NCBI RefSeq assembly: GCF_002895435.1
Contig: NZ_POYJ01000004.1
Coordinates: 1 to 64,000, forward strand
DNA: 64,000 nt
Source: Aquimarina sediminis
GTDB taxonomy: Bacteria > Bacteroidota > Bacteroidia > Flavobacteriales > Flavobacteriaceae
Reading direction: 5' to 3'
The notes under the pieces were generated by a model, which ran no database searches, had not been told where the DNA came from, and saw only the letters and a program-made list of their open reading frames with translations. The stretch's first letter is position 1, and each line of letters opens with the position of its first letter. The translations under genes were made by a program, and so were the position numbers. Positions 1-9,810 of this stretch are shown here, in pieces.

Positions 1-512
1 TCATTAAACCATTCTTGCCATTCTGAACTACTATCTCGATTGGTCATATCTCCTCCAAACAATACAGCATGAGGCTTTAGCTTAGCTACCAAACGATTAG
101 CATTTTTTCGGGGTGTACGATTATTACGAGAATCTCCTCCTGCTATAAACGACAATCTACTATTATCAGAAGGAGCTGTTTTGAACCAAAACCGCTGGCT
201 TGTACCTTGACTATCCCTAATTACAAAATAATATGCTGTATTAGGTTGCAAGCCCGTGAGCCTAGCAAAGTTATTGTTCATCCCCTTATAAGAGACCGTT
301 CTGTTAGGGGCTTTAGAGTTTGGATATCTGCTATAATCTGTTCCATAATCGGTTGTTCCATAATATACTTTAGGACTACTCCCTGAAGTTTGATCCCAGC
401 CTACTACAATTGAGGTAGCGGGGTTGCCACGAAGTGTAAGTCGATACTTACCATTTGACGAATACAAATTGATTGCTAATAGAGATATTAGCAACAAGAA
501 AACTCTTTTCAT
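1..512 (-). CDS. Purple acid phosphatase-like metallophosphoesterase, partial (3' end outside window)
   Basis: The ATG lies at 510-512 on the minus strand and the frame is open to the window edge, so about 170 N-terminal residues are visible. They start with a signal peptide (MKRVFLLLISLLAIN...). A fibronectin-III-like domain follows (about residues 22-105; TSIVVGWDQ, LQPNTAYYFVIRD), then the start of a calcineurin-like phosphoesterase domain with FIAGGDSRNN (GD motif) and AVLFGGDMTN (GGD motif), both metal-ligand blocks. This order is that of secreted purple acid phosphatases, which hydrolyse phosphomonoesters outside the cytoplasm. The C-terminal catalytic half, including the GNH and GHxH blocks, is missing, so the assignment rests on the N-terminal half only. 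It lies downstream of, and in the same direction as, the M36 protease, but a terminator-like hairpin separates the two. Confidence 0.8.
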   Translation of the reverse strand, partial: MKRVFLLLISLLAINLYSSNGKYRLTLRGNPATSIVVGWDQTSGSSPKVYYGTTDYGTDYSRYPNSKAPNRTVSYKGMNNNFARLTGLQPNTAYYFVIRDSQGTSQRFWFKTAPSDNSRLSFIAGGDSRNNRTPRKNANRLVAKLKPHAVLFGGDMTNRDSSSEWQEWFN

Positions 513-819
513 GTTGTGTGAATTTAAGTGGTTAAATATTTATATTAAGTTTAATTAATTCTACAAAAATGTATTAAATAGACAATACATATTAAAATGC
601 GTCTATCTCTATTAATCTAACTAGCAGCAGTTACAACTGCCATAAAAAGATAACCTAGAATCAAATAAGCACTTAACTATTAACCAGTACAAATTTGACT
701 TGACCCAACCTAGTCTTCTCTTCTACCTATTAAGACGTAAAAAAATCAATTACCCCCTAATGATTATTTAAAATATATCTGATAATTATTATCTGTACAT
801 ACTCTGGATGATAATTATA
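513..819. other. Intergenic region, no gene seen
   Basis: This is about 300 bp of AT-rich sequence between the phosphatase start and the terminator of the M36 protease gene. It must hold the phosphatase promoter, but I could not identify a clear TAnnTTTG box on the minus strand. I see no small reading frame worth calling. Confidence 0.5.
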
Positions 820-850
820 AAAAAAGGTCACTCAAAAGAATGACCTTTCT
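820..850 (-). terminator. Rho-independent terminator of the M36 protease gene
   Basis: AAAGGTCA (823-830) and TGACCTTT (841-848) form an 8-bp stem with a 10-nt loop. Read on the minus strand, the stem is followed by a run of T, about 35 nt after the protease stop codon. Confidence 0.8.
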
Positions 851-881
851 TAGTTTTAAAATTGCTTTACAAATAAATCAA

Positions 882-3800
882 TTATTCAATAATAAAACGT
901 TCTGTTGATTCTGTTTCTGAAGTTTTAATTTTAAGCATATACATTCCTGCTCCTAAACGATCTAGATTTATAAGACCACTAGTTTTTAGATTTCCTTGCC
1001 CAACTACTTGTCCCATAATATTTATGATCGAATACGAAGTATTTGATATTGTTTTACCAGGAATAGACACTTGAAGCAGATGTCCTTTTTTCAATGGGTT
1101 TGGAGAAATTCGTATTGCTGACAGAGTTCCTTCATCTTCATCTCCTAGGATAGGTACTGTATTTTCTCCAAATCCAGCTAGCGCCTCTGCAACTAAAGCA
1201 GATCCACTGCATGATCCTTCATAAATCTTTACATTAGAAAATATGGAGTTGTTATTACTACCAGCATCAAAATCATTAATAAATACCAGACGGTCCATAT
1301 TTCCTGTATAAAAATTACCTACAGGGATTACATATTTTTTGGTTCCGCTAGTATAATTATCATAGTTTGTTACCCCATAATTTTGTGTCCCATGAACTTT
1401 AAAGTATCTGGTAGAGGTTAATGTATTATCATTTTCAAAACCAACACCATGGATTTCACCTTGAGAAGTACTGCTAAAATCAAATTCGATAACAGTATTT
1501 GACGTCACGGTATAATTAAGATTAATATACTTCCATGTATTATTTTGAAGCGATAATGCTGCTCCACCATTTTGAATTGAGAAATTACCCGCACCATCCT
1601 GATTAGAGAACGGAGTTATTTGAAAATCATTAAAATTCAACGCATTACATGTAGGTGTTGTAGTTCCATTTTGAATACTTACCGCATCAATAGCGATATC
1701 ACTTTGCCATCCACTATTACCACTACCAGTAACTACATTAAATCGTAATTGTACACTTGCTTTACCTGCATAAGAAGATAAATCTATATCTGCAGCATTC
1801 CAGTTAGTACCTTGAGCACCTGTCTTAGAAAATACGCTTACCCAATTTCCAGTATTATCTGTTCTGGCTTCAACGGTTAAAGAATTAATCGCACTACCAT
1901 TCATATGATATTGGAATGTAAGATTAGGTGCCGTTAGACTACTAAAGTTTAAGCAAGGAGAATTTAAGATTGCCCTTTTGTTAGGGTATCCTGTTCCATT
2001 ACCGGAAGCTTCGACATAAAGATAAAAAGTACCATCGGCACCGCTACTTGGTCCTGTTCCGGTAGATGGCGTTCCTCCAGAATCTCTGGTCCAATCCAAG
2101 TCATCTCCTGTTGTTGCCTGTGCCCATTGCCCAAGATTAGTTTCAAAGCTTTCAGAGAAAGGGAATGACGCAACATCTCCAGAGCAATTACCTGTTCCAG
2201 ATCCCGGATCATCACAAGGGTTTACAAAAGAAACAGCTTGATCTGTGTTACTATTAGAACCTCCATTGGTGTTTTCGTTTGCATCTCTTCCTACTCCACG
2301 TTCTGCAAATGCTTTCCATATCAAACACTTGTATTTTTCATTATACAAATCTCTATCTGCCTGAAGAATTCCGTCTCTACCAGAAACAAATCCTGGATTA
2401 TTAGCCGTATTCTTTAAACCTTCAATAACGAGAGCCATAGCAATATTGTTCCCACCTGTACCATTATAAAAATCTGCATCAAAACCTTCTTGTTGAATTA
2501 ACAACCAGCTCATATCCCATAGAATTGTAGCAAAAGCATATCCAACTCCATGAGGTACCCGAAGGTTGTTTATATCTGCATAATCTGTACCATTAATAGA
2601 TTTATCTGTAGAGTATCTGGTTGGTCTAATACCATCACCTGTTGTAGGTTGTCCTAGGGCATATGTACCAACACCTCTTCCTGTTGTTCCTACATCACCC
2701 GCTTTCATGGTAAGCATTAAACCAAACCAATCAGACCATCCTTCGCCCATTTGCTCAGATCCTCCTAAAGCGTTGGTAGATGGTCCTCCTACTAATCTAG
2801 TAGAAATCCCATGCCCATATTCATGAGCTATAATACCATTATCAAAATCTCCATCTCTATTTGGGTTAGTTCGGTTCCAAAGAAACATTTGCATTCTTGG
2901 GTTACTACCATCTGGTGGTGTTCCAAAATTAGCATTATTAGTACCACTACCATCCTGCGCATCCGCATTTACAGAATCACTTCCTGCTCCTCCTTTGCCA
3001 TAATTATTTTCCTGAAAGTTTCCACTAGCTTCATTAAAACCATATTGATACCAAACATCATGCATTATATTATTCCAATAGAACAAATTTGTAATTGCAG
3101 CATCCTGATATGCACTCGGTTGTTGATTTAGATTTAAAGGAAAATTAAAATCCAAACTAGCCCCTCCATTAGGAGAAGAACCAGTTCCGTTATTACCGTT
3201 AGTATCTTCCTGAGCCCATACATTGTTACCTCTGGTATTTGTATGTTCGGCACCAGCGATACCATTAGTATCATGCCATCCATAAGGTGATGCAGTAGTA
3301 TTTGCAGGGTTGGTTACAATAGAACGATTACCATGAATCGGACTCTCTACAGGCATTGCCAATACATTATAAGAATCAGGAGCCAAAGCAGTAGTTGGTG
3401 CTTCTGCAACTGTCACCATTTTTTTGGTTTCAAAAGCTTCGGTACCATGATTATGTTTTCCATGACCAGCTTCAAAATTACATCTAACTACCCAGTTATC
3501 CTCATAGATGATTTTTCCTGTAGTAGCATCGACATAACTGTTCCACCAATTATGACCATTCTTTTCATAAAGATTTACATTCCAACATAAACGTAATTCG
3601 CCATTATGTAATTTATAAACTTGTTTTACATTAATAGGTTCATTGTCTCCCGTAATACCAGAATCTAAGAATTGTGAAATTTCACTTCCCTTAGATTTAT
3701 GCATGGTTTTAGACAATTTTTTTGGAGTCGGCAAGTTATGAGCACGTATCACTGCATTGATTGCTGAAATTTCTGTAGACGATGCTTTTGTAGAAGTAAC

Positions 3801-4115
3801 TTTTTGTTTTACTTCTCTGATAAACTGGTCAATTTCATAAGTAACCTGATTATTCTTTACTGTCAATTTAAACGATCCATCTACAATAGGAATCCCATTA
3901 TGAAGCTGATTAACATAGACATGTTTTATGCCAGGTTTTAATGAAGGAACCTCATCGGTTATTCTCCATTCTGAAAAATCATTGACCGATGATTTTGAGG
4001 TAGTACTTTTAGCAATATCGCTAAAATAATTTCGAACAAGTCCGTTCGAGTTCTGTGCGACAATTGTTTGTCCTATTAAAAATAATAGAAGGACAAACGT
4101 GTAGACTTTTTTCAT
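882..4115 (-). CDS. M36 (fungalysin-type) zinc metalloprotease with T9SS sorting domain
   Basis: This is a secreted endopeptidase of 1077 residues. A signal peptide (about 1-20) is followed by an FTP/PepSY-type propeptide (about 40-200) that would keep the enzyme inactive until export. The M36 catalytic domain (about 330-640) carries HEYGH at about residues 431-435 (two zinc ligands and the catalytic Glu) and GEGWSDW around 457-463, where the Glu is the third ligand. Next come a MAM-like domain (about 650-815; SFETNLGQWAQ...DWTRDSGGTPS) and another beta-sandwich (about 820-975). The C-terminus (about 985-1077; ISPNPLKKG, LGAGMYMLKI) is a type A T9SS sorting domain, so release to the surface or medium through type IX secretion is expected. 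The gene appears monocistronic. Substrates (elastin or collagen-like proteins) cannot be told from sequence. Confidence 0.95.
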   Translation of the reverse strand: MKKVYTFVLLLFLIGQTIVAQNSNGLVRNYFSDIAKSTTSKSSVNDFSEWRITDEVPSLKPGIKHVYVNQLHNGIPIVDGSFKLTVKNNQVTYEIDQFIREVKQKVTSTKASSTEISAINAVIRAHNLPTPKKLSKTMHKSKGSEISQFLDSGITGDNEPINVKQVYKLHNGELRLCWNVNLYEKNGHNWWNSYVDATTGKIIYEDNWVVRCNFEAGHGKHNHGTEAFETKKMVTVAEAPTTALAPDSYNVLAMPVESPIHGNRSIVTNPANTTASPYGWHDTNGIAGAEHTNTRGNNVWAQEDTNGNNGTGSSPNGGASLDFNFPLNLNQQPSAYQDAAITNLFYWNNIMHDVWYQYGFNEASGNFQENNYGKGGAGSDSVNADAQDGSGTNNANFGTPPDGSNPRMQMFLWNRTNPNRDGDFDNGIIAHEYGHGISTRLVGGPSTNALGGSEQMGEGWSDWFGLMLTMKAGDVGTTGRGVGTYALGQPTTGDGIRPTRYSTDKSINGTDYADINNLRVPHGVGYAFATILWDMSWLLIQQEGFDADFYNGTGGNNIAMALVIEGLKNTANNPGFVSGRDGILQADRDLYNEKYKCLIWKAFAERGVGRDANENTNGGSNSNTDQAVSFVNPCDDPGSGTGNCSGDVASFPFSESFETNLGQWAQATTGDDLDWTRDSGGTPSTGTGPSSGADGTFYLYVEASGNGTGYPNKRAILNSPCLNFSSLTAPNLTFQYHMNGSAINSLTVEARTDNTGNWVSVFSKTGAQGTNWNAADIDLSSYAGKASVQLRFNVVTGSGNSGWQSDIAIDAVSIQNGTTTPTCNALNFNDFQITPFSNQDGAGNFSIQNGGAALSLQNNTWKYINLNYTVTSNTVIEFDFSSTSQGEIHGVGFENDNTLTSTRYFKVHGTQNYGVTNYDNYTSGTKKYVIPVGNFYTGNMDRLVFINDFDAGSNNNSIFSNVKIYEGSCSGSALVAEALAGFGENTVPILGDEDEGTLSAIRISPNPLKKGHLLQVSIPGKTISNTSYSIINIMGQVVGQGNLKTSGLINLDRLGAGMYMLKIKTSETESTERFIIE

Positions 4116-4729
4116 AAAAATAAGTTTTGAGTTTGTGTTTCATAAAATTAACTAAATTTAAGAGTTTATGAACCCATACAGAAAAACCATATTTTACCAC
4201 TTATAATTAACAATTTTATTAATAAATAATTAACATTTACACGAATTAGGTTATAAATCACTAAAATCTCGACTTAACTATTATAGATACTAATGTTATG
4301 CAAAAAACATTTTTTATCTAAAATTATAATTGACTACAAATCAAACACAAATCCCTTTTTTATGTTACGGAAAAAGTGTCGAAATTAACATTTTATTTAT
4401 GTAAACTAACGTTAGTTCTATTTACCAAAAATTCTGTTATGATTAACAATGTTCAAAAAACTTTAAACAAAATATTCTCGTATTGGGCACTACTCTCTTT
4501 GGTTTTTACTTTCTTAAAAATTAATTTTAATCCGTCTTATCTATCCAAAAGCACAAGAAAAACATTAATTGTTCACCACAATTGATCATTACATTTTGGG
4601 GTAAGATGTTTTATTATTGTTAAAAAACACTGTCATTTAACACCCCTCTGGGATTTCTCTTTTATTTTTTTTGTCATCAACTAAAACTGCATTATATTAC
4701 CATAGCAAATGATATACAAATCAAAAACT
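4116..4729. other. Long AT-rich intergenic region between divergent genes
   Basis: About 600 bp separate the divergent M36 protease and sodC genes, enough for both promoters. A 69-codon frame at 4376-4585 starts with GTG and has a hydrophobic composition, but it has no recognisable family, start context or neighbours supporting it, so I do not call it. I see no clear operator or terminator here. Confidence 0.5.
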
Positions 4730-5323
4730 ATGAAAATGTTAAAATTGGTGGTACTTTCTTTCTTCACAATCACAATATTTGGTTGTAAAGGAGAAAAAAA
4801 GGAAGCAACAGATCAGGAAAATAATACAGAAACTGTAGAGACGACAACGAAAAAAGAAGAGGTAGACGATACTAAAACGATAGCGTTTGCCCTTGAACCA
4901 AAAAGTGATAGTAAGGTTTCGGGAAAAGTTACATTTATAGAATCTGAAGGTATGGTAAATATGGTTGCAGAACTTAATGGTTTAAGTGAAGGAGAACATG
5001 CAATTCATATTCATGAGAAAGCTGATTGTAGTTCTGCAGATGGTAAATCTACAGGAGGGCATTGGAACCCAACAATGGAAGCGCATGGTAAATGGGGAGC
5101 CAAAGAAGGATATCACAAAGGTGATATTGGGAATTTTAAAGCAGATGCCGATGGTAATGGAAATATTACTTTCGCTACTAATGAATGGTGCATTGGTTGT
5201 GATGATGATAAGAAGAATATTCTAGGCAAAGCAATTATCGTACATCAGGGAACAGATGATTTTACTTCGCAACCATCTGGTGCTGCAGGAAGCAGAGTAA
5301 GTTGTGGTGGTATTATACAATAA
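4730..5323 (+). CDS. sodC: Cu/Zn superoxide dismutase, lipoprotein
   Basis: This 197-residue protein dismutates superoxide outside the cytoplasm. The start at 4730 is preferred because MKMLKLVVLSFFTITIFGC is a clean lipoprotein signal with its lipobox Cys; an in-frame ATG at 4709 would only add seven residues before it. After an acidic Glu/Thr/Lys linker comes the SodC fold with the metal-site blocks in order: HIH at about residues 93-95 (copper ligands), GGHWNP, a histidine-rich zinc loop ending HKGDIGN, and IIVHQGTDDF. The disulfide cysteines lie in ADCSS and RVSCGG. A short insertion with CIGC before the last block is a small oddity that may form an extra disulfide. The gene stands alone and ends in a strong terminator. 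Confidence 0.95.
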   Translation: MKMLKLVVLSFFTITIFGCKGEKKEATDQENNTETVETTTKKEEVDDTKTIAFALEPKSDSKVSGKVTFIESEGMVNMVAELNGLSEGEHAIHIHEKADCSSADGKSTGGHWNPTMEAHGKWGAKEGYHKGDIGNFKADADGNGNITFATNEWCIGCDDDKKNILGKAIIVHQGTDDFTSQPSGAAGSRVSCGGIIQ

Positions 5324-5377
5324 TTACCTTATTGACTAGCCAAATTACCGTTACTGGTTTTTACAATAATAATTTTC

Positions 5378-5410
5378 AATTCCTGAGTGTTTATGCGCTC
5401 AGGAATTTTT
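5378..5410 (+). terminator. Rho-independent terminator of sodC
   Basis: AATTCCTGAG (5378-5387) pairs perfectly with CTCAGGAATT (5398-5407) around a 10-nt loop and is followed by T-rich sequence. Confidence 0.85.
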
Positions 5411-5644
5411 AGTTTTATTGGATTCAATTTCACCTTTCATTTCATCAATACTTTTTATTTGATGTAACAAATTCTATAGCAAATCGTCATCAAAATAACT
5501 AGTGTATAGTTGTATTAACAAATAATACAATTAGAGCTTATAGATCAAGTTATACCCATAGACGGTTATCACTTTAGGGTACTTACTCATACATGATTAT
5601 CATAATGCATGATAGTTACTAATTTTATACAACCATAAAAGTTT
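5411..5644. other. Intergenic region with an AT-only hairpin
   Basis: The region holds a perfect 8-bp hairpin, TTGTATTA (5510-5517) and TAATACAA (5523-5530). Further on, around 5590-5620, ATGATTATCAT-like half repeats occur that could be an operator. Neither has an assigned function. Confidence 0.3.
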
Positions 5645-6604
5645 ATGAAAACTATTGTTTATTATAAATATGGTTCTCCAGATGTTCTTAAACTCGAAGA
5701 ACTTCAAAAACCTGTTCCTAAGGATAATGAATTATTAATAAAAGTTAAAGCTGCTTCTATAAATCCTCTTGATAGACACAATATGAGAGGATATCCTTTT
5801 TTAACCAGATTAGTATCTGGTTTTTTTAAACCTAAAAACAGAAGGCTGGGTGCAGATATGGCTGGGCAAGTAGAAATGGTTGGTAAAGATGTAAAAGAAT
5901 TTCAACCTGGAGATTATGTGTTTGGATGCATTTCTAGAGGTAGCTTTTCTGAATACGTATGTGTTCCTAAAAAAGGTCTTGTACCAATACCAAGCAATAC
6001 ATCTTTTGAAACTGCCGCTGTGGTTCCTGTAGCGGCTATTACAGCTTTACAAGGACTTAGAAACCTAAAACAAATTGAATCCGGTCATAAAGTCTTGATT
6101 AATGGGGCTTCTGGTGGAGTAGGCACTATTGCAGTACAAATAGCCAAATCATTTGGCGCAGAAGTTACCGGTGTGTGTAGTACTAAAAACTTGAAGATGG
6201 TAAAATCTCTTGGTGCTGATAAAGTTATCGATTACACAAAAGAAGATTGCACTCAAGATAAGCAGCTCTATGACCTTATTCTTGATACTGCAGCTTATCG
6301 ATCTATTTCTGATTATAAAAAAATACTAAATACTAATGGAATTTATGTTTTGATTGGAGGCTCATTGAGCCAGTTATTCCGAGTCTTACTATTTTCAATG
6401 TGGGGTTCAATCACAGGAAACCAAAGAATGAGATTTATGATAGCCAACATAAATAAGAAGGATATGTTTTTTATAAAAAAACTTCTGGAAGAAGGCAAAA
6501 TAACACCGGTAATAAATAGCTACTATTCTTTAAACGAAGTACCTCAAGCTATTCAACATTTTGAAAAAGGGCATATGCAGGGTAAAATTATAATCCAGGT
6601 CTGA
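5645..6604 (+). CDS. NAD(P)-dependent MDR-family oxidoreductase (zinc-free quinone reductase type)
   Basis: This 319-residue protein is of normal length for medium-chain dehydrogenase/reductases of the quinone-oxidoreductase/RTN4IP1 branch. The N-terminal GroES-like domain (about 1-125) contains GADMAGQVEMVG and GDYVFG. The Rossmann domain (about 126-260) carries the nucleotide-binding stretch NGASGGVGTIAVQIAKSFGA. The catalytic-zinc ligands of true alcohol dehydrogenases and a structural-zinc cysteine cluster are absent, so reduction of quinones or enones with NADPH is the likely reaction. The physiological substrate is unknown. It stands between sodC and a convergent hydrolase gene. Confidence 0.9.
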   Translation: MKTIVYYKYGSPDVLKLEELQKPVPKDNELLIKVKAASINPLDRHNMRGYPFLTRLVSGFFKPKNRRLGADMAGQVEMVGKDVKEFQPGDYVFGCISRGSFSEYVCVPKKGLVPIPSNTSFETAAVVPVAAITALQGLRNLKQIESGHKVLINGASGGVGTIAVQIAKSFGAEVTGVCSTKNLKMVKSLGADKVIDYTKEDCTQDKQLYDLILDTAAYRSISDYKKILNTNGIYVLIGGSLSQLFRVLLFSMWGSITGNQRMRFMIANINKKDMFFIKKLLEEGKITPVINSYYSLNEVPQAIQHFEKGHMQGKIIIQV

Positions 6605-6706
6605 ACAAATATGCCTTTGCTTTACTAATACTAGTTAAACAAAAGTCCATCAGAGAAACTACAATCATACAATTCAAAAATACCGGGAATTGTAAGAATT
6701 ACTATC

Positions 6707-7771
6707 CTATTCTTTATCACAAGAATTATGTAACATGTTTTTCTTAAAAAAATCTACAGCAAGATCAAGTGTTTTTTTATGTATTTCCTTTCTACTTACA
6801 TCAGGGTGATCAATGGTTATTGCAGGGATGGTTTCTTTACCAAACTTGGTAGCCTCGTTTAAGAACACATAATGATCAACATTTTCATTAAAAAGATAAA
6901 TATTACTAGTTTCTATTAAGCTATGATAGTGTAATGCATTATCCTTAATTGGGGTATTAGAATCTCCTTTTCCTGCAACAATAAAAATTGGAGCAGTAAT
7001 TTCTTTTGTTTGTTCCTTTGAATAAAACCCAAAACCAATTGCCGGTGACATCACAAAAAAAGCTTTTATTCTTTGATCTTTAACAACATCTTTATACTTA
7101 TGATATGAAGAAATTATCAAACTATCATTATCAAAATCAATAACCTCATCAGTACTAGGGAATTCAGGAGGCATTTCTCTATTATCATTAATCTTACTGT
7201 CTCCTCTATATGTTCTATCTACATATCCACCTGCCAATGCAATATTGGTATAACCTCCTAATGAGAAACCAACTCCTCCTATTCTTGAAGCATCTATTTT
7301 TGATCCCAGTTCTTTATCTTCAAGAACCTTGGTTAATACATATTGTATATCGATAGCTCTTTCCCACCATTTTACAAATTCTCGTGGTAACTTATTGAAA
7401 GTCGAATTACCATAATGATCTAGAGAAACTACTATGTATCCCTCTTTAACCATTCTTTCAATAAACCAGGTTAAAGAAAATCTATTACCTCCTGTACCAT
7501 GAGAAACTAACAATAAAGGCATTTTTTTATCCAAAAAACGTGCATTTGGTATTGTATTAATCGTTTTAAAGAGTTGTTTCCTTTTAGATTTCAACTCTTT
7601 GTGAGATAATGATTGGGTCGTTGGATACCATATTTCAGTAACCAAAGGACGATCGCGAGATTTATCAAAATAAGTAACAGACTTTTGACCTATTTTATAT
7701 TCATTCTCTTTCTCCGCTATAAAAGAAAAACATAAAATCGATAATATGATTGTGATTACTCTTATGTGCAT
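6707..7771 (-). CDS. Secreted alpha/beta-hydrolase (dienelactone hydrolase / PAF-acetylhydrolase type)
   Basis: This is a 354-residue protein with an N-terminal signal peptide (MHIRVITIILSILCFSFIA). The core has the alpha/beta-hydrolase marks in order: LLVSHGTGGNRFS (HG oxyanion region), GVGFSLGGY (nucleophile elbow, Ser in GFSLGG), FIVAGKGDSNTP (likely acid Asp) and NENVDHYVFLN (likely catalytic His). This layout fits secreted esterases or lipases related to platelet-activating-factor acetylhydrolase. The exact ester substrate cannot be read from sequence. It is convergent with the oxidoreductase gene and about 225 bp from the divergent LETM1-related gene. Confidence 0.85.
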   Translation of the reverse strand: MHIRVITIILSILCFSFIAEKENEYKIGQKSVTYFDKSRDRPLVTEIWYPTTQSLSHKELKSKRKQLFKTINTIPNARFLDKKMPLLLVSHGTGGNRFSLTWFIERMVKEGYIVVSLDHYGNSTFNKLPREFVKWWERAIDIQYVLTKVLEDKELGSKIDASRIGGVGFSLGGYTNIALAGGYVDRTYRGDSKINDNREMPPEFPSTDEVIDFDNDSLIISSYHKYKDVVKDQRIKAFFVMSPAIGFGFYSKEQTKEITAPIFIVAGKGDSNTPIKDNALHYHSLIETSNIYLFNENVDHYVFLNEATKFGKETIPAITIDHPDVSRKEIHKKTLDLAVDFFKKNMLHNSCDKE

Positions 7772-7972
7772 AGTTAGAATCTATTTTAATCTAAAGAGAT
7801 TAAAATTAGTAATTTGTTACACTCCGATTCTAATAAAATAGTTTTATAGATGATTTATAATAGAAAGATCTCTTTAATATCCGTATTTAGTCTCGATTCA
7901 AAAGTTCAATGTATGAAAACATAAAAAAACAGTTTAATAACTTTTGGAAATAGCATTTGATCAAAATAAAAT

Positions 7973-7980
7973 TAACTTTG
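7973..7980 (+). promoter_or_regulatory. Probable -7 promoter box of the LETM1-related gene
   Basis: TAACTTTG matches the Bacteroidetes TAnnTTTG box and lies 16 nt before the ATG at 7997. No TTG stands at the usual 19-23 nt spacing, so the upstream half is weak. Confidence 0.55.
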
Positions 7981-7996
7981 CCATAAAATAAAGCCT

Positions 7997-9181
7997 ATGA
8001 ATCCATCAACTTCGGGTTGGATAGATAAGTTTTTAAGGGATCTGGATAATGATTCGCGTTTATCGCAATGGTCATTAGATGAGCTATATGCAAGCTTAAG
8101 ACAAGTTGGTTTTATCTATGGAACTTCTATTAAAACTATCATTGATACTAACTCTAGTATTGTTTATTCTGAAGAAGAAAGAACAAAACTTAATTTATTT
8201 ACGGCGTTAGTAGTCACTTATTATGACACTATTGAGAATGCAAATAAGAGTGATTGTATAGAAGCTTTACTGCAGTTTTATGATTTTATGGATACCAAAA
8301 AATCTCTTTTTTCTTTTGGTAATATATTGGGTTTAAATAAAAATGAGAAACTCGAAAAAATTATACACACCCGTATACAAACTAATGAATCTATTTTTAA
8401 GAAAAATTTTAGTCACCTATTAACAAATGCGTTGTTATTTATTGATGTTTTGGCTTTTGATTACTTCTTAATACATGAGAAAAACCCAATTGAATATGCT
8501 GCAAAATTAGAAGAGACTCTTACCAATACTGTTTTTTTGGCTTTAAATTCTAAAAAAGAACAAGATGAATATGATGAACTTGTAGTAAAACTATTTTCTT
8601 CCTCGGTAAGATACACCAACATCTCTACAGAAGAAGAAGCTAGTTTTGATTATATCGAATTAGATCCTTATACCGACGAAATTGAAAAAAAATATATCAT
8701 TGACCTTACAAGTCTAGCTGTATGGAATGATCGTGAAATAGATCAAGGTGAGCAAAGTTTTATGTCTGCTTTGGGGGCAGAGCTTCAATTGCCCGAAACG
8801 GTTATAAAAGAATCTATCTATCTGGTCCAAACATTTATTGACACCTACAAAGATCAGATTTCATTCTTTAATTATTCTCACCCTGCTTTGCATTTCTATC
8901 AACAAACCTCTAGAACGGTAAGTGTATTAATTTTAAGAAATAAGAAACGACTGATAAAAGAAATCTCCGAGAGTAAAGATTTAATGATTTTATTAGGACA
9001 ATCTACCACGCGAGATCTGTCTAAAGAAGAAAAACAACAAGTAAAAAAACAATTGCTGGATATCTGTAAAACTATCCCTTCATTAGCTATTTTTATTCTT
9101 CCAGGTGGTAGTCTTTTGCTACCCCTATTAGTTAAGTTTATTCCTCAATTGTTACCTTCTGCTTTTAATGAAAATAAATAG
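7997..9181 (+). CDS. LETM1-related protein with TerB-like segment
   Basis: This is a 394-residue, apparently cytoplasmic or membrane-associated protein. The middle (about residues 235-285; LTSLAVWNDREIDQGEQSF) resembles a TerB-like acidic helical domain. The C-terminus (about 330-394; TTRDLSKEEKQQVKKQLLDI, then a hydrophobic stretch with LPGGSLLLPLL) matches the ribosome-binding-like segment of LETM1 proteins. I recall this architecture in Flavobacteriaceae under the name LETM1-related biofilm-associated protein, but the molecular role is not established. The hydrophobic C-terminus may touch the membrane. The gene ends four bases from the convergent membrane-protein gene, so the two transcripts probably overlap. 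Confidence 0.75.
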   Translation: MNPSTSGWIDKFLRDLDNDSRLSQWSLDELYASLRQVGFIYGTSIKTIIDTNSSIVYSEEERTKLNLFTALVVTYYDTIENANKSDCIEALLQFYDFMDTKKSLFSFGNILGLNKNEKLEKIIHTRIQTNESIFKKNFSHLLTNALLFIDVLAFDYFLIHEKNPIEYAAKLEETLTNTVFLALNSKKEQDEYDELVVKLFSSSVRYTNISTEEEASFDYIELDPYTDEIEKKYIIDLTSLAVWNDREIDQGEQSFMSALGAELQLPETVIKESIYLVQTFIDTYKDQISFFNYSHPALHFYQQTSRTVSVLILRNKKRLIKEISESKDLMILLGQSTTRDLSKEEKQQVKKQLLDICKTIPSLAIFILPGGSLLLPLLVKFIPQLLPSAFNENK

Positions 9182-9185
9182 TCAT

Positions 9186-9806
9186 TTATACTTCAAGTTT
9201 TTCTAGTTCTTTATAGTTTTTCTTTAATCTACGAGTTAAAATTCCGTAAATAAGTCTATAGAATAATGCTATTAGTCCAACAAAAAATAAGGTTACCAAT
9301 AGTGTACTAACTACAATCAGCCATACTGGTGGTTGATTATCGACAGTTCCATTCTCAAATTCTCCTGTAAAGAGGACATAACTCATTGTGGCTATCATTG
9401 CCAAAGCAAAAAGGCTAATATTTATCCAAATATATTGTTTTACTGTTCTTCTGGTTTTGAGAATATTCTCCATCAAAACCTTGGTAGAATCTGTTGCTTC
9501 TATTTTTTTATAATTCAAATAAAATCTAATAATAAAATATCCTAAAATACTATAGGATACTATAGAAGTAATTAACGTAAACACTCCCATATCTATTTTT
9601 TCTATATCAGCATGCATTCCGTTTAGTCTAAATATAATATCCAGAGATGCCCATAATAAAAACTCTATAATACTAATAATAAAGATCCATCTAACAATCG
9701 AAGAAGATTTCTTCAATATCATCTGGTATATTTCTTTATAAGACAGTTTTGGGAGCGCATCATCCTGTTTCTGCCAGTCTTTTTTTAACAATTCTAATTC
9801 ATCCAT
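9186..9806 (-). CDS. Membrane protein partner of the ECF sigma factor
   Basis: The 206 residues contain four hydrophobic segments (about 38-58, 72-95, 120-143 and 160-190). They follow a charged N-terminus (MDELELLKKDWQKQD) and precede a Lys-rich tail. The gene begins four bases after the sigma-factor stop codon, so the two genes are co-transcribed and probably translationally coupled. That position suggests a membrane regulator of the sigma factor, but the sequence has no recognisable zinc-anti-sigma motif, so an anti-sigma role is inference. Confidence 0.75.
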   Translation of the reverse strand: MDELELLKKDWQKQDDALPKLSYKEIYQMILKKSSSIVRWIFIISIIEFLLWASLDIIFRLNGMHADIEKIDMGVFTLITSIVSYSILGYFIIRFYLNYKKIEATDSTKVLMENILKTRRTVKQYIWINISLFALAMIATMSYVLFTGEFENGTVDNQPPVWLIVVSTLLVTLFFVGLIALFYRLIYGILTRRLKKNYKELEKLEV

Positions 9807-9810
9807 ACGG

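Noticed and set aside
2811..3590. Frames on the plus strand within the M36 protease gene
   Set aside because: They are shadows of the strongly supported protease on the other strand.
4376..4585. 69-codon frame in the region between the M36 protease and sodC
   Set aside because: It starts with GTG, has no recognisable motif or promoter, and its hydrophobic composition is what random AT-rich sequence gives.
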